From contig NZ_CP102512.1 of assembly GCF_024612015.1 (NCBI RefSeq), positions 5,828,001 through 5,892,000 on the forward strand: a DNA stretch of 64,000 bases. The letters run 5' to 3'. Below are positions 34,720-44,939 of this stretch, piece by piece. The number at the start of each line of letters is the position of its first letter. Positions within the stretch are counted from its first letter, which is position 1. A program made the position numbers and the translations under genes. The stretch is from Streptomyces sp. CA-210063. Lineage in GTDB: Bacteria; Actinomycetota; Actinomycetes; Streptomycetales; Streptomycetaceae. The notes under the pieces were generated by a model. The model was not told the origin of the DNA, did not search any database, and was given only the letters and a program-made list of their open reading frames with translations.

Positions 34720-36024
34720 GTGCGACAGTGGCAGCGGCGGACGAAGACCGGCGTCAGGAGCAGCGGAACAGCGGCACTCGCCGCACTGACCGCGCTGGGA
34801 CTGATGGCGACGCTTGCGGGCTGCGGTGCCTCGGAGGCCGACGGTCCGGGCGTCACCCTGAAGCTGGTCGCCGCCGACTACGGCGACTCGAAGGCGAACA
34901 GCTCCCAGAAGTACTGGGACGCGCTCGTCAAGGCGTACGAGAAGGACAACCCGGGGATCACGGTCGACGTCAGCGTCCACTCCTGGAACGACGTCGACCG
35001 CAAGGTCAAGGAGATGGTCGCCGCCGGTGAGGCGCCCGACCTGGCGCAGATCGGCACCTACGCCGACTACGCCTCCGCCGGCCGGCTCTACGAGGTCGAC
35101 GACCTGCTCTCCATCCCCGTCCAGGCCGGTTTCCTCCCCCAGCTCGCCGACGCGGGCAAGATACGGCGGGTCGCGTACGGGATGCCGTTCGCCGCGTCCA
35201 CCCGCGTCCTCTTCTACAACAAGAAGCTCTTCGCCGAGGCGGGCATCGACAGCGCCCCGCGCAGCTGGAGCGAGCTGGCGGCCGACGCGGAGACCCTCGA
35301 CAAGGCCGGGGTCGAGACGCCGTACGCGCTGCCGCTCGGGCCCGAGGAGGCCCAGGCCGAGACCATGCAGTGGCTGCTCAGCGGCGGGGCCGGCTACACC
35401 GACGACGTCGGCACCTACCGGCTCGACTCCGAGGAGAACGTCCGGACCTTCACCTGGCTCAAGGACAAGCTCGTCGACAAGGGCCTCACCGGGCCCACGG
35501 CCCCCGCCGAGCTCAACCGCGCCGACGCGTTCGCCGCGTTCGCGCGCGGCGAGGTCGGCATGCTCAACGGTCACCCCAGCCTGATGCGCATGGCCGCCGA
35601 CCAGGGCGTCGAGTACGGCACGGCCGCCATGCCCGGCGTCGACGGCCGGGAGCACGCCACGATGGGGGTCGCCGACTGGATGATGGCCTTCAAGCAGAAC
35701 GGCCACGGTGACGAGATCGGCGACTTCCTCGACTTCGTCTACAGCGACGAGAACGTGCTCGCCTTCTCCCGCGAGTACGACCTGCTGCCGGTGACCGCGT
35801 CCGCGTCCGAGGCCATGGCCTCGGACAAGGACGACGTCGGCCTCACGCCGTTCCTCGACGAGCTTCCCAACGCCGAGCTGCCGCCCGTCGGCAAGACGTC
35901 CTGGGCGGACGTCAGCGCGGCGGTCAAGGAGCAGATCGGGCGGGCGGTGCGGCCGGACGCGAAGCCGCGGGCGGTGCTGGAGCAACTGCAGCAGACGGCG
36001 ACTGTGGCGGACCGCGAGGACTGA
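34720..36024 (+). CDS. Sugar ABC transporter solute-binding lipoprotein (orphan)
   Basis: The product has 434 residues. A lipoprotein signal (VRQWQRRTKTG, hydrophobic core, lipobox LAGC near residue 39) precedes a type-1/MalE-like solute-binding fold with the typical GMPFAASTRVLFYNKKLF segment. No permease genes follow. Its dre-flanked position opposite nagK suggests binding of GlcNAc, chitobiose or another amino sugar; MsiK would supply energy with permeases encoded elsewhere. GTG 34720 is preferred, with AGGTTGGGG upstream. Ligand is inference. Confidence 0.85.
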   Translation: MRQWQRRTKTGVRSSGTAALAALTALGLMATLAGCGASEADGPGVTLKLVAADYGDSKANSSQKYWDALVKAYEKDNPGITVDVSVHSWNDVDRKVKEMVAAGEAPDLAQIGTYADYASAGRLYEVDDLLSIPVQAGFLPQLADAGKIRRVAYGMPFAASTRVLFYNKKLFAEAGIDSAPRSWSELAADAETLDKAGVETPYALPLGPEEAQAETMQWLLSGGAGYTDDVGTYRLDSEENVRTFTWLKDKLVDKGLTGPTAPAELNRADAFAAFARGEVGMLNGHPSLMRMAADQGVEYGTAAMPGVDGREHATMGVADWMMAFKQNGHGDEIGDFLDFVYSDENVLAFSREYDLLPVTASASEAMASDKDDVGLTPFLDELPNAELPPVGKTSWADVSAAVKEQIGRAVRPDAKPRAVLEQLQQTATVADRED

Positions 36025-36052
36025 GGGGGCCGCCGGGCCGCCGGGCGCCTAT

Positions 36053-36225
36053 GAGCTCGGGGGGTTCGGTTGTTCGGCGGGTGCGGGTGGTGTGTGGTTG
36101 CTCGCGCAGTTCCCCGCGCCCCTAAAAGGCCCCCGGGCGCGACCCATGCCGTCAAGGGGCGCGGGGAACTGCGCGACCAGCCCCCACCCACCCGCACTCG
36201 CCACACAACCGCACCCCCCGAGCTC
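36053..36225. repeat. Palindromic repeat family A, full-length copy 6
   Basis: The best complete example: outer ends GAGCTCGGGGG / CCCCCGAGCTC, inner cores at 36100-36123 and 36155-36177, with imperfect complementary arms of about 70 nt. Centre about 30 nt. Confidence 0.93.
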
Positions 36226-36263
36226 CCCGGCGCAATGTCCCACCCCTCCGTTACCGTGTCCGC

Positions 36264-36491
36264 ATGGATGAGCTCAACGCGCGCGAACAGGCCATCCTCG
36301 CGCTGGAGCGCCAGGGCTGGCCGGGGCCGGGGGCGAAGGAGCGGGCCGTACGGGAGCGCCTGGGCCTGGCCCCGGTGCGCTACTACCAGCTGCTCAACGC
36401 CCTGCTCGACGACGAGCGCGCCCTCGCCCACGACCCGGTGACGGTGAACCGGCTGCGGAGAGTGCGGGAGGCCCGCCGGGCCGAGAGATGA
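36264..36491 (+). CDS. DUF3263 protein
   Basis: The product has 75 residues, all helical, of the DUF3263 family: MDELNAREQAILALERQGW ... LGLAPVRYYQLLNALLDDERAL. The central part resembles a helix-turn-helix of the sigma-factor region 4 type, so it may be a small DNA-binding protein. It is conserved before the trehalose-phosphatase gene in streptomycetes, to my memory. TACCGT lies about 6 nt before the ATG (leaderless). Confidence 0.85.
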   Translation: MDELNAREQAILALERQGWPGPGAKERAVRERLGLAPVRYYQLLNALLDDERALAHDPVTVNRLRRVREARRAER

Positions 36492-36508
36492 CGGATAGGG
36501 TCGGACCC

Positions 36509-37369
36509 ATGGGCAGCCACAAGGACGCAGAGAACCCCAAGGCCACCTTGCCGACCCCCGTGACCCCGGCCGGACGGGAGGCGCTGGACGCGATCCTCGC
36601 CGGCCCCGGCCGTACGGTGATCGCGCTCGACTTCGACGGCACCCTCGCCCCGATCGTGCCCGACCCCGAACAGGCCCGCGCCCACCCCGACGCGGTGGCC
36701 GCGCTGGCCGCGCTCGCCCCCAAGGTCGCCTCCGTCGCCGTGGTGACCGGCCGCCCGGCCGCTGTCGCCGTCCGCCACGGCGGCTTCGCCGGCGTCCCCG
36801 GCCTGGAACACCTCGTGGTCCTCGGCCACTACGGCGCCGAGCGCTGGGACGCCGTCACCGGCACGGTCAGCGCCCCCGCCCCGCACCCCGGCGTCGCCGC
36901 CGTCCGTGCCGAACTGCCCGGCTTCCTCGACCGCGTCGGCGCCTGGCAGGGCACCTGGATCGAGGAGAAGGGCCGAGCGCTGGCCGTCCACACCCGCCGC
37001 GCCACCGACCCCCAGGCCGCCTTCGAAGCACTCCGCGCCCCTCTGACCGACCTCGCCACCCGCCACGGCCTCATCGTCGAACCCGGCCGCATGGTCCTCG
37101 AACTCCGCCCCCCGGGCATGGACAAGGGCGTCGCCCTCCGCGACCACCTGAAGGAAACCGCCGCCGGCTCGGTCCTCTACGCCGGCGACGACCTGGGCGA
37201 CCTCCCCGCCTTCGCCACCATCGAAAAGCTACGGACCGAGGGCACCCCGGGCCTGCTGGTCTGCAGCGGCAGCCCGGAGGTCACCGAGCTGTCGGAGAGG
37301 GCGGACGTGGTGGTGGACGGCCCGCAGGGAGTCGTCCACCTACTGGCGGCAATCGCCGAGCACCTATGA
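36509..37369 (+). CDS. otsB: Trehalose-6-phosphate phosphatase OtsB
   Basis: The product has 286 residues in the HAD superfamily. Motif I is ALDFDGTLAPI with the nucleophile and acid/base Asp pair, motif II VVTGR, motif III/IV YAGDDLGD. It dephosphorylates trehalose-6-phosphate. Start choice: ATG 36509 is preceded by TAGGGT at 7 nt, a leaderless promoter lying over the previous stop; ATG 36488 overlapping that stop (ATGA) is the alternative and adds seven residues. It is convergent with otsA rather than in an operon with it. Confidence 0.92.
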   Translation: MGSHKDAENPKATLPTPVTPAGREALDAILAGPGRTVIALDFDGTLAPIVPDPEQARAHPDAVAALAALAPKVASVAVVTGRPAAVAVRHGGFAGVPGLEHLVVLGHYGAERWDAVTGTVSAPAPHPGVAAVRAELPGFLDRVGAWQGTWIEEKGRALAVHTRRATDPQAAFEALRAPLTDLATRHGLIVEPGRMVLELRPPGMDKGVALRDHLKETAAGSVLYAGDDLGDLPAFATIEKLRTEGTPGLLVCSGSPEVTELSERADVVVDGPQGVVHLLAAIAEHL

Positions 37370-37372
37370 CGA

Positions 37373-37492
37373 GAGGGCGAGCCCTGTGCTTTTAGGGGCG
37401 CGGGGCTGTGTCGATTGCGGCTCCGCCGCGTGGGCGCGACCAGCCACAACGGACCCGCACCCGCCGAACAACCTCGCCCCCCGAGCTATCAG
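37373..37492. repeat. Palindromic repeat family A, decayed copy 7
   Basis: TTTTAGGGGCGCGGGG (37391-37406), then a changed centre, and a recognisable right flank GCGCGACCAGCCACAACGG ... CCCCCCGAGCT up to 37487. It fills the gap between otsB and otsA and probably acts as their shared terminator. Confidence 0.75.
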
Positions 37493-38901
37493 GCGCCCTC
37501 CAACGCCCGCAACTGATCCAAGAACCACTGCGTCGGCGGCAACGCGGTAGCCGCCGCAGCCAACCGCTTCGTCCGCTCCGCCCTCTCACCCGCCGCCATC
37601 GACAACGCCTGATGCAGAGCGACAGCCGTACCGACCACGTCGTACGGGTTCACCACCACCGAGTCGTCACCCAGCTCCTCGTACGCCCCGGCCTCCCGCG
37701 ACAGCACCAGCACGCACCCCTCCTCGGACACCACCGGCACCTCCTTGGCGACGAGGTTCATACCGTCCCGGATGGGGTTCACCAGCGCGACGTCGGCCAG
37801 CCGGTACGCCGCCAGCGACCGTGCGAAGTCGTCCTTCACATGGAGCACGACCGGGGTCCAACCAGGCGTCCCGTACCGCTCGTTGATCTCGTCCGCGACC
37901 CGCTGGACCTCGGCGGTGTAGTCCCGGTACACCGCGAGGTCCTGCCGGGACGGGTAGGCGAAGGCGACGTGCACGACGCGCTCGCGCCAGGACGGCTGGT
38001 CGTCGAGGAGCTGCCGGTAGGCGAGCAGGCCGCGCACGATGTTCTTGGACAACTCCGTGCGGTCCACGCGGACGATCGTGCGGCGCGGGCTGCCGTCGGG
38101 GGCCGTCCCGATCTGCTCCCGCAGCGCGGCGATGCGGTCGTCGACGTCCGGCTGGTGGGCGCGGGCCCGCAGGAAGTCCGCGTCGGCGCCCAGGCCGTGC
38201 ACGCCGATCCGGGTGCCGGACGGGATCCCGGGGCCCAGTACGGCGTGACAGCACTCCGTGAACGCGTCCGCCCACCGCTGCGTGAGGAACGCGGCCCGGT
38301 CGGCGCCGAGGATCCCGCCGAGCACCTGCGCGGCGATGTCGTCGGGCAGCAGCCGGAAGTAGTCGACCGGCGCCCACGGGGTGTGCGAGAAGTGGCCGAT
38401 CCGCAGGTCGGGGCGGAGTGCGCGCAGCATCCGGGGGACCAGGGCCAGGTGGTAGTCCTGGACGAGCACGGCCGCGCCCTGCGCCGCCTCCTCCGCGAGC
38501 GCCTCGGCGAAGGCGTGGTTGTACGTCTCGTACGACGCCCACCGGCGCCGGAACTCCGCGTCGAAGGCGGGCTCCAGTGGGGTCTGGTAGAGCATGTGGT
38601 GCACGAACCACAGCGTGGAGTTGGCCACGCCGTTGTACGCGTCGTGGTGCACGTCGGCGGGGATGTCGAGCATGCGGACGCCGGGCTCGCCGACCCCGCG
38701 TCGTACGGCCTCGCGGTCGCCGTCGCCCAGTGCGGAACACACCCAGACCGCGCCTGCCTCCGAGTCGATCGCGGAGAGGCCGGACACCAGTCCGCCCCCG
38801 CCGCGCTTGGACGTGAGTTCGCCGGTCTTCTCGTCCAGCGCGTACGAGACGGGGCCTCGGTTGGAGGCGACGAGGATGCGCGCGCCGTGCGTTGATGCCA
38901 T
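37489..38901 (-). CDS. otsA: Trehalose-6-phosphate synthase OtsA
   Basis: The product has 470 residues, family GT20 with GT-B fold. The glycine-rich [11 protein letters not shown] loop, [32 protein letters not shown], and the donor-site [17 protein letters not shown] segment are all present. It joins UDP- or GDP-glucose to glucose-6-phosphate for the osmolyte trehalose. ATG 38901 is preferred: TAGGGT ends 7 nt upstream (leaderless). GTG 38910 would add three residues. Confidence 0.95.
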   Translation of the reverse strand: MASTHGARILVASNRGPVSYALDEKTGELTSKRGGGGLVSGLSAIDSEAGAVWVCSALGDGDREAVRRGVGEPGVRMLDIPADVHHDAYNGVANSTLWFVHHMLYQTPLEPAFDAEFRRRWASYETYNHAFAEALAEEAAQGAAVLVQDYHLALVPRMLRALRPDLRIGHFSHTPWAPVDYFRLLPDDIAAQVLGGILGADRAAFLTQRWADAFTECCHAVLGPGIPSGTRIGVHGLGADADFLRARAHQPDVDDRIAALREQIGTAPDGSPRRTIVRVDRTELSKNIVRGLLAYRQLLDDQPSWRERVVHVAFAYPSRQDLAVYRDYTAEVQRVADEINERYGTPGWTPVVLHVKDDFARSLAAYRLADVALVNPIRDGMNLVAKEVPVVSEEGCVLVLSREAGAYEELGDDSVVVNPYDVVGTAVALHQALSMAAGERAERTKRLAAAATALPPTQWFLDQLRALEGA

Positions 38902-39016
38902 ACGGCTCACCCTAGCCAGCGGCCGAACCGGTCAAACGTACGGTTCGGCCGTATACAGGAGCGCCTACAGGGGTGGGGGGTGCGTGTGGGACGGCGGGTG
39001 CGAGTCCGTCGTGGCT

Positions 39017-39140
39017 GATCGCGCAGTTCCCCGCGCCCCTGAAAAGCAGGGGCTGCGCCCCTGGCTTTTCGGCCCGCAGCCCCGTCGTCTTTCAGGCCCG
39101 CAGGGGCCTGATCTTTTAGGGGCGCGGGGAACTGCGCGAG
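39017..39140. repeat. Palindromic repeat family A, full-length copy 8
   Basis: Inverted cores at 39017-39040 and 39118-39140 around a 77-bp centre that itself contains AAAAGCAGGGGCTGCGCCCC and further dyads. Lies between the otsA and gpgS genes. Confidence 0.93.
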
Positions 39141-39189
39141 CAACCCCCACTCACCCGCAGCCGCCAGACAACCCCACGACCCTCCTCGA

Positions 39190-40158
39190 TCACGCGGCCC
39201 TTCGTCGCACGTACTCCGCGATCTCCACCATCGGCGGCCGCTCCTCCAGATCCACCGAATACGTACGGGGCTCGAAGCCCTCCGCCCCCCGCTCGAACTG
39301 CGTCAGGACGGGACGGATCAGGTGGCCCCGGGCCAGCCGGAGTTGCGCGGTGCGGTAAATGGCCGCGGACATACGGCCCAGGGCCGCACCGTCCTGGTGG
39401 CGGTGTTTGCGGACGCCGACGTCGACCTGGGCGAGGGCGTCGAGGCCGACCAGGTGGAGCGCGTCGACCAGCATGCCCAGTTCGATGCCGTAGCCCACCG
39501 GGAAGGGCAGCTGTTCCAGCAGGGAGCGGCGGGCCGCGTACTCGCCGCCGAGGGGCTGGACGAAGCCGGCCAGCTGGGGCCAGTGCATGTTGAGCAGGGG
39601 GCGGGCCATGAGTTCCGTCACCCGGCCGCCCTGGCCGGCCGCCGAGCCGAGGGGGCGGTCGTACATCGCCTTGACGAGGTCGACGCCGGGGTCGGTCAGC
39701 AGGGGGCCGACGATCCCGGAGACGAAGTCGGACGAGAACTCCTTGAGGTCCGCGTCTATGAAGCAGACGATGTCGCCCGTCGTCACCAACAAGGACCGCC
39801 ACAGCACCTCGCCCTTGCCGGGCAGGGCCGGGAGGCGGGGCAGGATCTCGTCACGGTGGACCACCCTCGCCCCGGCCGCCGCGGCGACCTCGGACGTACG
39901 GTCGGTCGAACCGGAGTCGACGACCACGATCTCGTCGACGAGCGGAACCTGCCGCATGAGGTCATGACGGATGATCGCGACGATGTCGCCGACCGTCTCC
40001 TCCTCGTTCAGCGCGGGCAGGACGACGCTGACCGTCCGGCCCGTGGCTCGTTTGGCAGCCATGATCTTGTGGAGCGGGCGGTCGGACATGGACCAGGAGC
40101 GGGTGCTCAGCCAGCGCTCGACTTCCTTCAGCACAGTGCGCGGCTCCTCTGCGTTCAT
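39190..40158 (-). CDS. gpgS: Glucosyl-3-phosphoglycerate synthase GpgS
   Basis: The product has 322 residues of family GT81 (GT-A fold). Seen are VVLPALNEEETVG, VDSGSTDRT, the LPALPGKGEVLWRSL acceptor loop, and the metal-binding CFIDADLKEFSSDFVSG. It transfers glucose from an NDP-glucose to 3-phosphoglycerate, the first step to glucosylglycerate and, in mycobacteria, methylglucose polysaccharides. Its place beside the trehalose genes gives a small osmolyte cluster. No ribosome binding site stands out. The phosphatase partner is not in the window. Confidence 0.92.
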   Translation of the reverse strand: MNAEEPRTVLKEVERWLSTRSWSMSDRPLHKIMAAKRATGRTVSVVLPALNEEETVGDIVAIIRHDLMRQVPLVDEIVVVDSGSTDRTSEVAAAAGARVVHRDEILPRLPALPGKGEVLWRSLLVTTGDIVCFIDADLKEFSSDFVSGIVGPLLTDPGVDLVKAMYDRPLGSAAGQGGRVTELMARPLLNMHWPQLAGFVQPLGGEYAARRSLLEQLPFPVGYGIELGMLVDALHLVGLDALAQVDVGVRKHRHQDGAALGRMSAAIYRTAQLRLARGHLIRPVLTQFERGAEGFEPRTYSVDLEERPPMVEIAEYVRRRAA

Positions 40159-40267
40159 CTCGCGGTTCGGACAGCTTCCTCAACTGTCCTGGCCTTCGGT
40201 TACAGTCTTGGACAACGCTGGTGACCATCACATGTCATGGCTCGTCCGCGTATACAACCAAATACCG

Positions 40268-40420
40268 CTCATCCAGAGGGGCAGAGGGATACGGCCCGTT
40301 GAAGCCCCGGCAACCCTCCAGCCGGTCTCGTGACGATCACTGCCGATCGCACCGCGAGGCTCCCGGCTCGGGAAGGTGCCAAATCCGTCTCACGGCGAAG
40401 TGCGTCGTGAGGAAGATGAG
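40268..40420 (+). ncRNA. SAM-I (S-box) riboswitch
   Basis: P1 forms from CTCATC (40268-40273) and GATGAG (40415-40420). The core has GGCCCGTTGAAGCCCCGGC, GGCAACCC and GGTGCCAAATCC, the conserved S-box positions. The 3' strand of P1 runs into GAGGAGAAAGGG, the likely ribosome binding region of the next gene, and no terminator hairpin follows, so control is probably at translation initiation. Confidence 0.93.
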
Positions 40421-40440
40421 GAGAAAGGGCCTCGCCTCAC

Positions 40441-41745
40441 ATGGCTGCGCAGACTGTTGCAAGCACCACCGACACCACCACCGGTTCGGCTACCTCCACC
40501 GTAGACCTCGGCCCCGCCGCCGCGCTCAGCTGTCGCGAGTGCGGTCACCGCGTCCCCCTCGGACCGGTCTTCGCCTGCGAGGAGTGTTTCGGGCCGCTGG
40601 AGATCGCGTACGACTACTCCGCATACGAAACGGAGGAGCTGCGCAAGCGCATCGAGTCCGGCCCCGCGAACATCTGGCGGTACGCGCCCCTCCTGCCCGT
40701 CCCCGCCGACGTGGCCACCAAGCCGAACATCAACCCCGGCTGGACCCAGCTCGTCAAGGCCGACAACCTGGCGCGTGAGCTGGGCGTGACCGGCGGTCTG
40801 TACATCAAGGACGACTCCGGCAACCCGACGCACTCCTTCAAGGACCGCGTCGTCGCCCAGGCCCTGGAGGCCGCCCGCGCCTTCGGCTTCACCACCCTCT
40901 CCTGCTCCTCCACCGGCAACCTCGCCGGTGCCGTCGGCGCCGCCGCCGCGCGCGCCGGCCTCCGGTCCTGCGTGTTCATCCCGCACGACCTGGAGCAGGG
41001 CAAGGTCGTCATGGCCGCCATCTACGGCGGCGAGCTCGTCGGTATCGAGGGCAACTACGACGACGTGAACCGCTTCTGCTCCGAGCTGATCGGCGACCCG
41101 GCCGGCGAGGGCTGGGGCTTCGTGAACGTCAACCTGCGGCCGTACTACGCGGAGGGCTCCAAGACCCTCGCGTACGAGATCTGCGAGCAGCTCGGCTGGC
41201 AGCTGCCCGACCAGCTGGTCGTCCCCATCGCCTCCGGCTCCCAGCTCACGAAGATCGACAAGGGTCTGCAGGAGCTGATCAAGCTCGGGCTCGTCGAGGA
41301 CAAGCCGTACAAGATCTTCGGTGCGCAGGCGGAGGGGTGCTCGCCGGTGTCGGTGGCCTTCAAGGCGGGGCACGACGTCGTACGGCCGCAGAAGCCGAAC
41401 ACGATCGCGAAGTCGCTCGCGATCGGTAACCCGGCGGACGGGCCGTATGTGCTCGACATCGCTCGGCGTACGGGTGGGGCCGTGGAGGACGTGAACGATG
41501 AGCAGGTCGTCGAGGCGATCAAGCTCCTGGCGCGGACCGAGGGCATTTTCGCGGAGACGGCGGGTGGTGTGACCGTCGGCGTCACGAAGAAGCTCATCGA
41601 GGACGGGGTTCTCGACCCCTCGCTGACCACGGTTGTACTCAACACCGGCGATGGTCTGAAGACGTTGGACGCGGTGGCCGGGACCGGGCTGACCGCGACT
41701 ATTCGGCCCAACCTTGAATCGTTCCGCGAGGCTGGTCTTGCGTAA
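40441..41745 (+). CDS. metM: Threonine synthase-like PLP enzyme, probable homocysteine synthase MetM
   Basis: The product has 434 residues of the fold-type II PLP family. An N-terminal zinc ribbon (Cys31, Cys34, Cys46, Cys49) precedes the catalytic core; the PLP Schiff-base lysine is Lys134 in PTHSFKDRV. By similarity it would be called threonine synthase. However, it stands behind a SAM riboswitch and before a sulfur-carrier gene, not with hom/thrB. That is the arrangement of the recently described Streptomyces MetM-MetO route, in which O-phosphohomoserine and a protein thiocarboxylate give homocysteine. Both fit the substrate pocket; context favours MetM. Confidence 0.85.
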   Translation: MAAQTVASTTDTTTGSATSTVDLGPAAALSCRECGHRVPLGPVFACEECFGPLEIAYDYSAYETEELRKRIESGPANIWRYAPLLPVPADVATKPNINPGWTQLVKADNLARELGVTGGLYIKDDSGNPTHSFKDRVVAQALEAARAFGFTTLSCSSTGNLAGAVGAAAARAGLRSCVFIPHDLEQGKVVMAAIYGGELVGIEGNYDDVNRFCSELIGDPAGEGWGFVNVNLRPYYAEGSKTLAYEICEQLGWQLPDQLVVPIASGSQLTKIDKGLQELIKLGLVEDKPYKIFGAQAEGCSPVSVAFKAGHDVVRPQKPNTIAKSLAIGNPADGPYVLDIARRTGGAVEDVNDEQVVEAIKLLARTEGIFAETAGGVTVGVTKKLIEDGVLDPSLTTVVLNTGDGLKTLDAVAGTGLTATIRPNLESFREAGLA

Positions 41746-41783
41746 GACCGGTTAGTCGCTTGGCTGCGGGCAGGTGGGGGCTT

Positions 41784-41806
41784 GTCGCGCAGTTCCCCGC
41801 GCCCCT
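41784..41806 (+). repeat. Palindromic repeat family A, half copy 9
   Basis: Core CGCAGTTCCCCGCGCCCC with flank GGCTGCGGGCAGGTGGGGG, in the 94-bp gap between metM and metO. Confidence 0.92.
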
Positions 41807-41839
41807 GACCCTGCTGCACGTACCCGGAGGTTTCACGTC

Positions 41840-42115
41840 ATGTCTGTCAACGTTCGCATCCCCACCATCCTTCGCACCTACACCGGCGGCAAGGCCGAGG
41901 TGACTGCGGAAGGGGGCACCCTCGCCGAAGTCATCGCCGACCTCGAGAAGAACCACAACGGGATCGCCGCCCGGGTCCTGGACGATCAGGGCAAGTTGCG
42001 GCGGTTCGTGAATGTGTACGTGAATGACGATGATGTCCGGTTCGAGCAGGGGCTGGAGACGGCTACGCCGGACGGTGCGGGCGTGTCGATCATCCCGGCG
42101 GTCGCCGGCGGCTGA
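41840..42115 (+). CDS. metO: MoaD/ThiS-type sulfur carrier protein, probable MetO
   Basis: The product has 91 residues with the ubiquitin-like beta-grasp fold and ends VAGG. The terminal Gly-Gly is free, so it can be adenylated and thiocarboxylated (by a MoeZ-type enzyme elsewhere) without JAMM processing. It resembles mycobacterial CysO, the sulfur donor for CysM. Its position after metM supports sulfur donation for homocysteine synthesis. No molybdopterin or thiamine genes are near. CGGAGG gives a strong ribosome binding site. A perfect terminator follows at 42175. Confidence 0.88.
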   Translation: MSVNVRIPTILRTYTGGKAEVTAEGGTLAEVIADLEKNHNGIAARVLDDQGKLRRFVNVYVNDDDVRFEQGLETATPDGAGVSIIPAVAGG

Positions 42116-42174
42116 CCCGTGGTCAGTACCCGTCGGTAGTAACCGTCGGTAACGCTGATTACCGAGTGTTCATC

Positions 42175-42213
42175 GAATTGCCCCCTCCGCGAGAGAAGCG
42201 GAGGGGGCAATTC
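42175..42213 (+). terminator. Terminator of the metM-metO unit
   Basis: A 16-bp perfect stem (42175-42190 with 42198-42213), 7-nt loop, 59 nt after the metO stop; the 3' arm ends in AATTC then TCT. Confidence 0.93.
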
Positions 42214-42577
42214 TCTATGATTGAGCACGGTAGAGTTGGGGAACCCGGATCGACCGGCGTAGTGATTCCATGCCGGGCGCATATTTGATCGCGCCGCACG
42301 CCCTATATGAAGTAGCCAAAGTGCACAGGGCTTTTGCGTGTTTCGTTCCTTTTGTAGGGCCCGACTTGCCCTGAATTCGGGGGAATTGTTCGTACATTCC
42401 CGACCGGTCGTGTCCAGAATTCTCGTCCGATTGACCTGTTGCAGAGGGCAGTTGGACAGATACATTCGGCCGCGGTCGACGCGTTCCGGCGCACACCCCC
42501 AACCGTTGGGGGGTGAGGTCTGACCCGGATCCGCGAAGTGCGGGTCTGTGCAAGGGCCAGTAATAGGGGAGTTAGGC
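42214..42577. other. A/T-richer intergenic region, promoter and leader of the cold-shock gene
   Basis: No gene is seen in these 364 bases. The 3' part contains a GACCCG/CGGGTC stem (about 42521-42545) just before the cold-shock start. Cold-shock mRNAs usually have long structured leaders, which fits, but I cannot place the promoter. Confidence 0.5.
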
Positions 42578-42784
42578 ATGGCTCAGGGCACCGTCAAGTG
42601 GTTCAACGCGGAGAAGGGGTACGGCTTCATCGCGGTCGACGGTGGTGCGGATGTATTCGTCCACTACAGCGCGATCCAGATGGACGGTTACCGCACCCTG
42701 GAAGAGGGCCAGCGGGTCGAGTTCGAGATCTCGCAGGGTCAGAAGGGGCCGCAGGCGGACATGGTCCGACTCGCGGCCGGCTGA
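42578..42784 (+). CDS. Cold-shock domain protein (CspA family)
   Basis: The product has 68 residues, a single OB-fold cold-shock domain: [21 protein letters not shown] with RNP1 (KGYGFI) and RNP2 (DVFVHYSAI). It binds single-stranded RNA/DNA and melts mRNA structure. The GGGGAG ribosome binding site is well placed. Streptomyces have several paralogues (scoF series); I do not assign which. A terminator follows, then the CIRCE elements of groEL2. Confidence 0.97.
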   Translation: MAQGTVKWFNAEKGYGFIAVDGGADVFVHYSAIQMDGYRTLEEGQRVEFEISQGQKGPQADMVRLAAG

Positions 42785-42830
42785 AGTAACGCGCCGGGTT
42801 TCAACGCAGCGACGTTCTTCGTTCTTTTCG

Positions 42831-42867
42831 GGAGGGCTCGCACCCCGTACAGGGGTGCGGGCCCTCC
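42831..42867 (+). terminator. Terminator after the cold-shock gene
   Basis: A 16-bp stem with one G-T pair (42831-42846 with 42852-42867), preceded by a TTCTTTTC run. Confidence 0.85.
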
Positions 42868-42950
42868 TGCTTGTGGTGCGGGCCCTCCCGCGTGCGAGGG
42901 GTGCCGAGAGGCGCGCGGGGGCGCGTTCACCTGCGGATCATCCGGAGGCG

Positions 42951-42977
42951 CTTGCACTCGACCATGCCGAGTGCTAA
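42951..42977. promoter_or_regulatory. CIRCE element 1 (HrcA operator)
   Basis: CTTGCACTC-N9-GAGTGCTAA; right arm 9/9, left arm 7/9 to the CIRCE consensus TTAGCACTC-N9-GAGTGCTAA. Confidence 0.85.
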
Positions 42978-42986
42978 TCATTGGCG

Positions 42987-43013
42987 TTAGCACTCTGAAG
43001 GTGAGAGTGACAA
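42987..43013. promoter_or_regulatory. CIRCE element 2 (HrcA operator)
   Basis: TTAGCACTC-N9-GAGTGACAA; left arm 9/9, right arm 7/9. Starts 9 nt after element 1, upstream of groEL2. Confidence 0.88.
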
Positions 43014-43031
43014 CGAGGACCGGGTCGGTGA

Positions 43032-44762
<1,731 letters not shown>

Positions 44763-44793
44763 TCGACCCTGGTCGATCAACCGTCCTTCAGTA

Positions 44794-44835
44794 CCGAGGG
44801 CGGCACCCCCTGGACGCAGGGGGTGCCGCCCTCGG
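44794..44835 (+). terminator. Terminator after groEL2
   Basis: A 17-bp perfect stem (44794-44810 with 44819-44835) and an 8-nt loop. Confidence 0.93.
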
Positions 44836-44939
44836 GCGTGTCCGGAACCGCCGAGCACTCCCGTAGGCATGACCGGGGTCACAGCGGGCGGGGCGTGGCG
44901 GCGGAATGCGGTGGCGGGCGGGGCGGTTGTGTGGAGAGG

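Noticed and set aside
40268..40420. SAM-IV riboswitch
   Set aside because: SAM-IV is frequent in actinobacteria, but the 3' part here (GGTGCCAAATCC, then a stem and AAGATGAG closing P1) follows the SAM-I plan.
41840..42115. ThiS or MoaD for thiamine or molybdopterin synthesis
   Set aside because: No thi or moa genes are near, and the gene follows a SAM-riboswitch-controlled PLP enzyme, so the methionine role is more likely.
42969..42995. Single inverted repeat GAGTGCTAA-N9-TTAGCACTC read as the CIRCE element
   Set aside because: The arms are in the wrong order for CIRCE. The correct reading is two CIRCE elements, at 42951 and 42987, whose perfect arms face each other.
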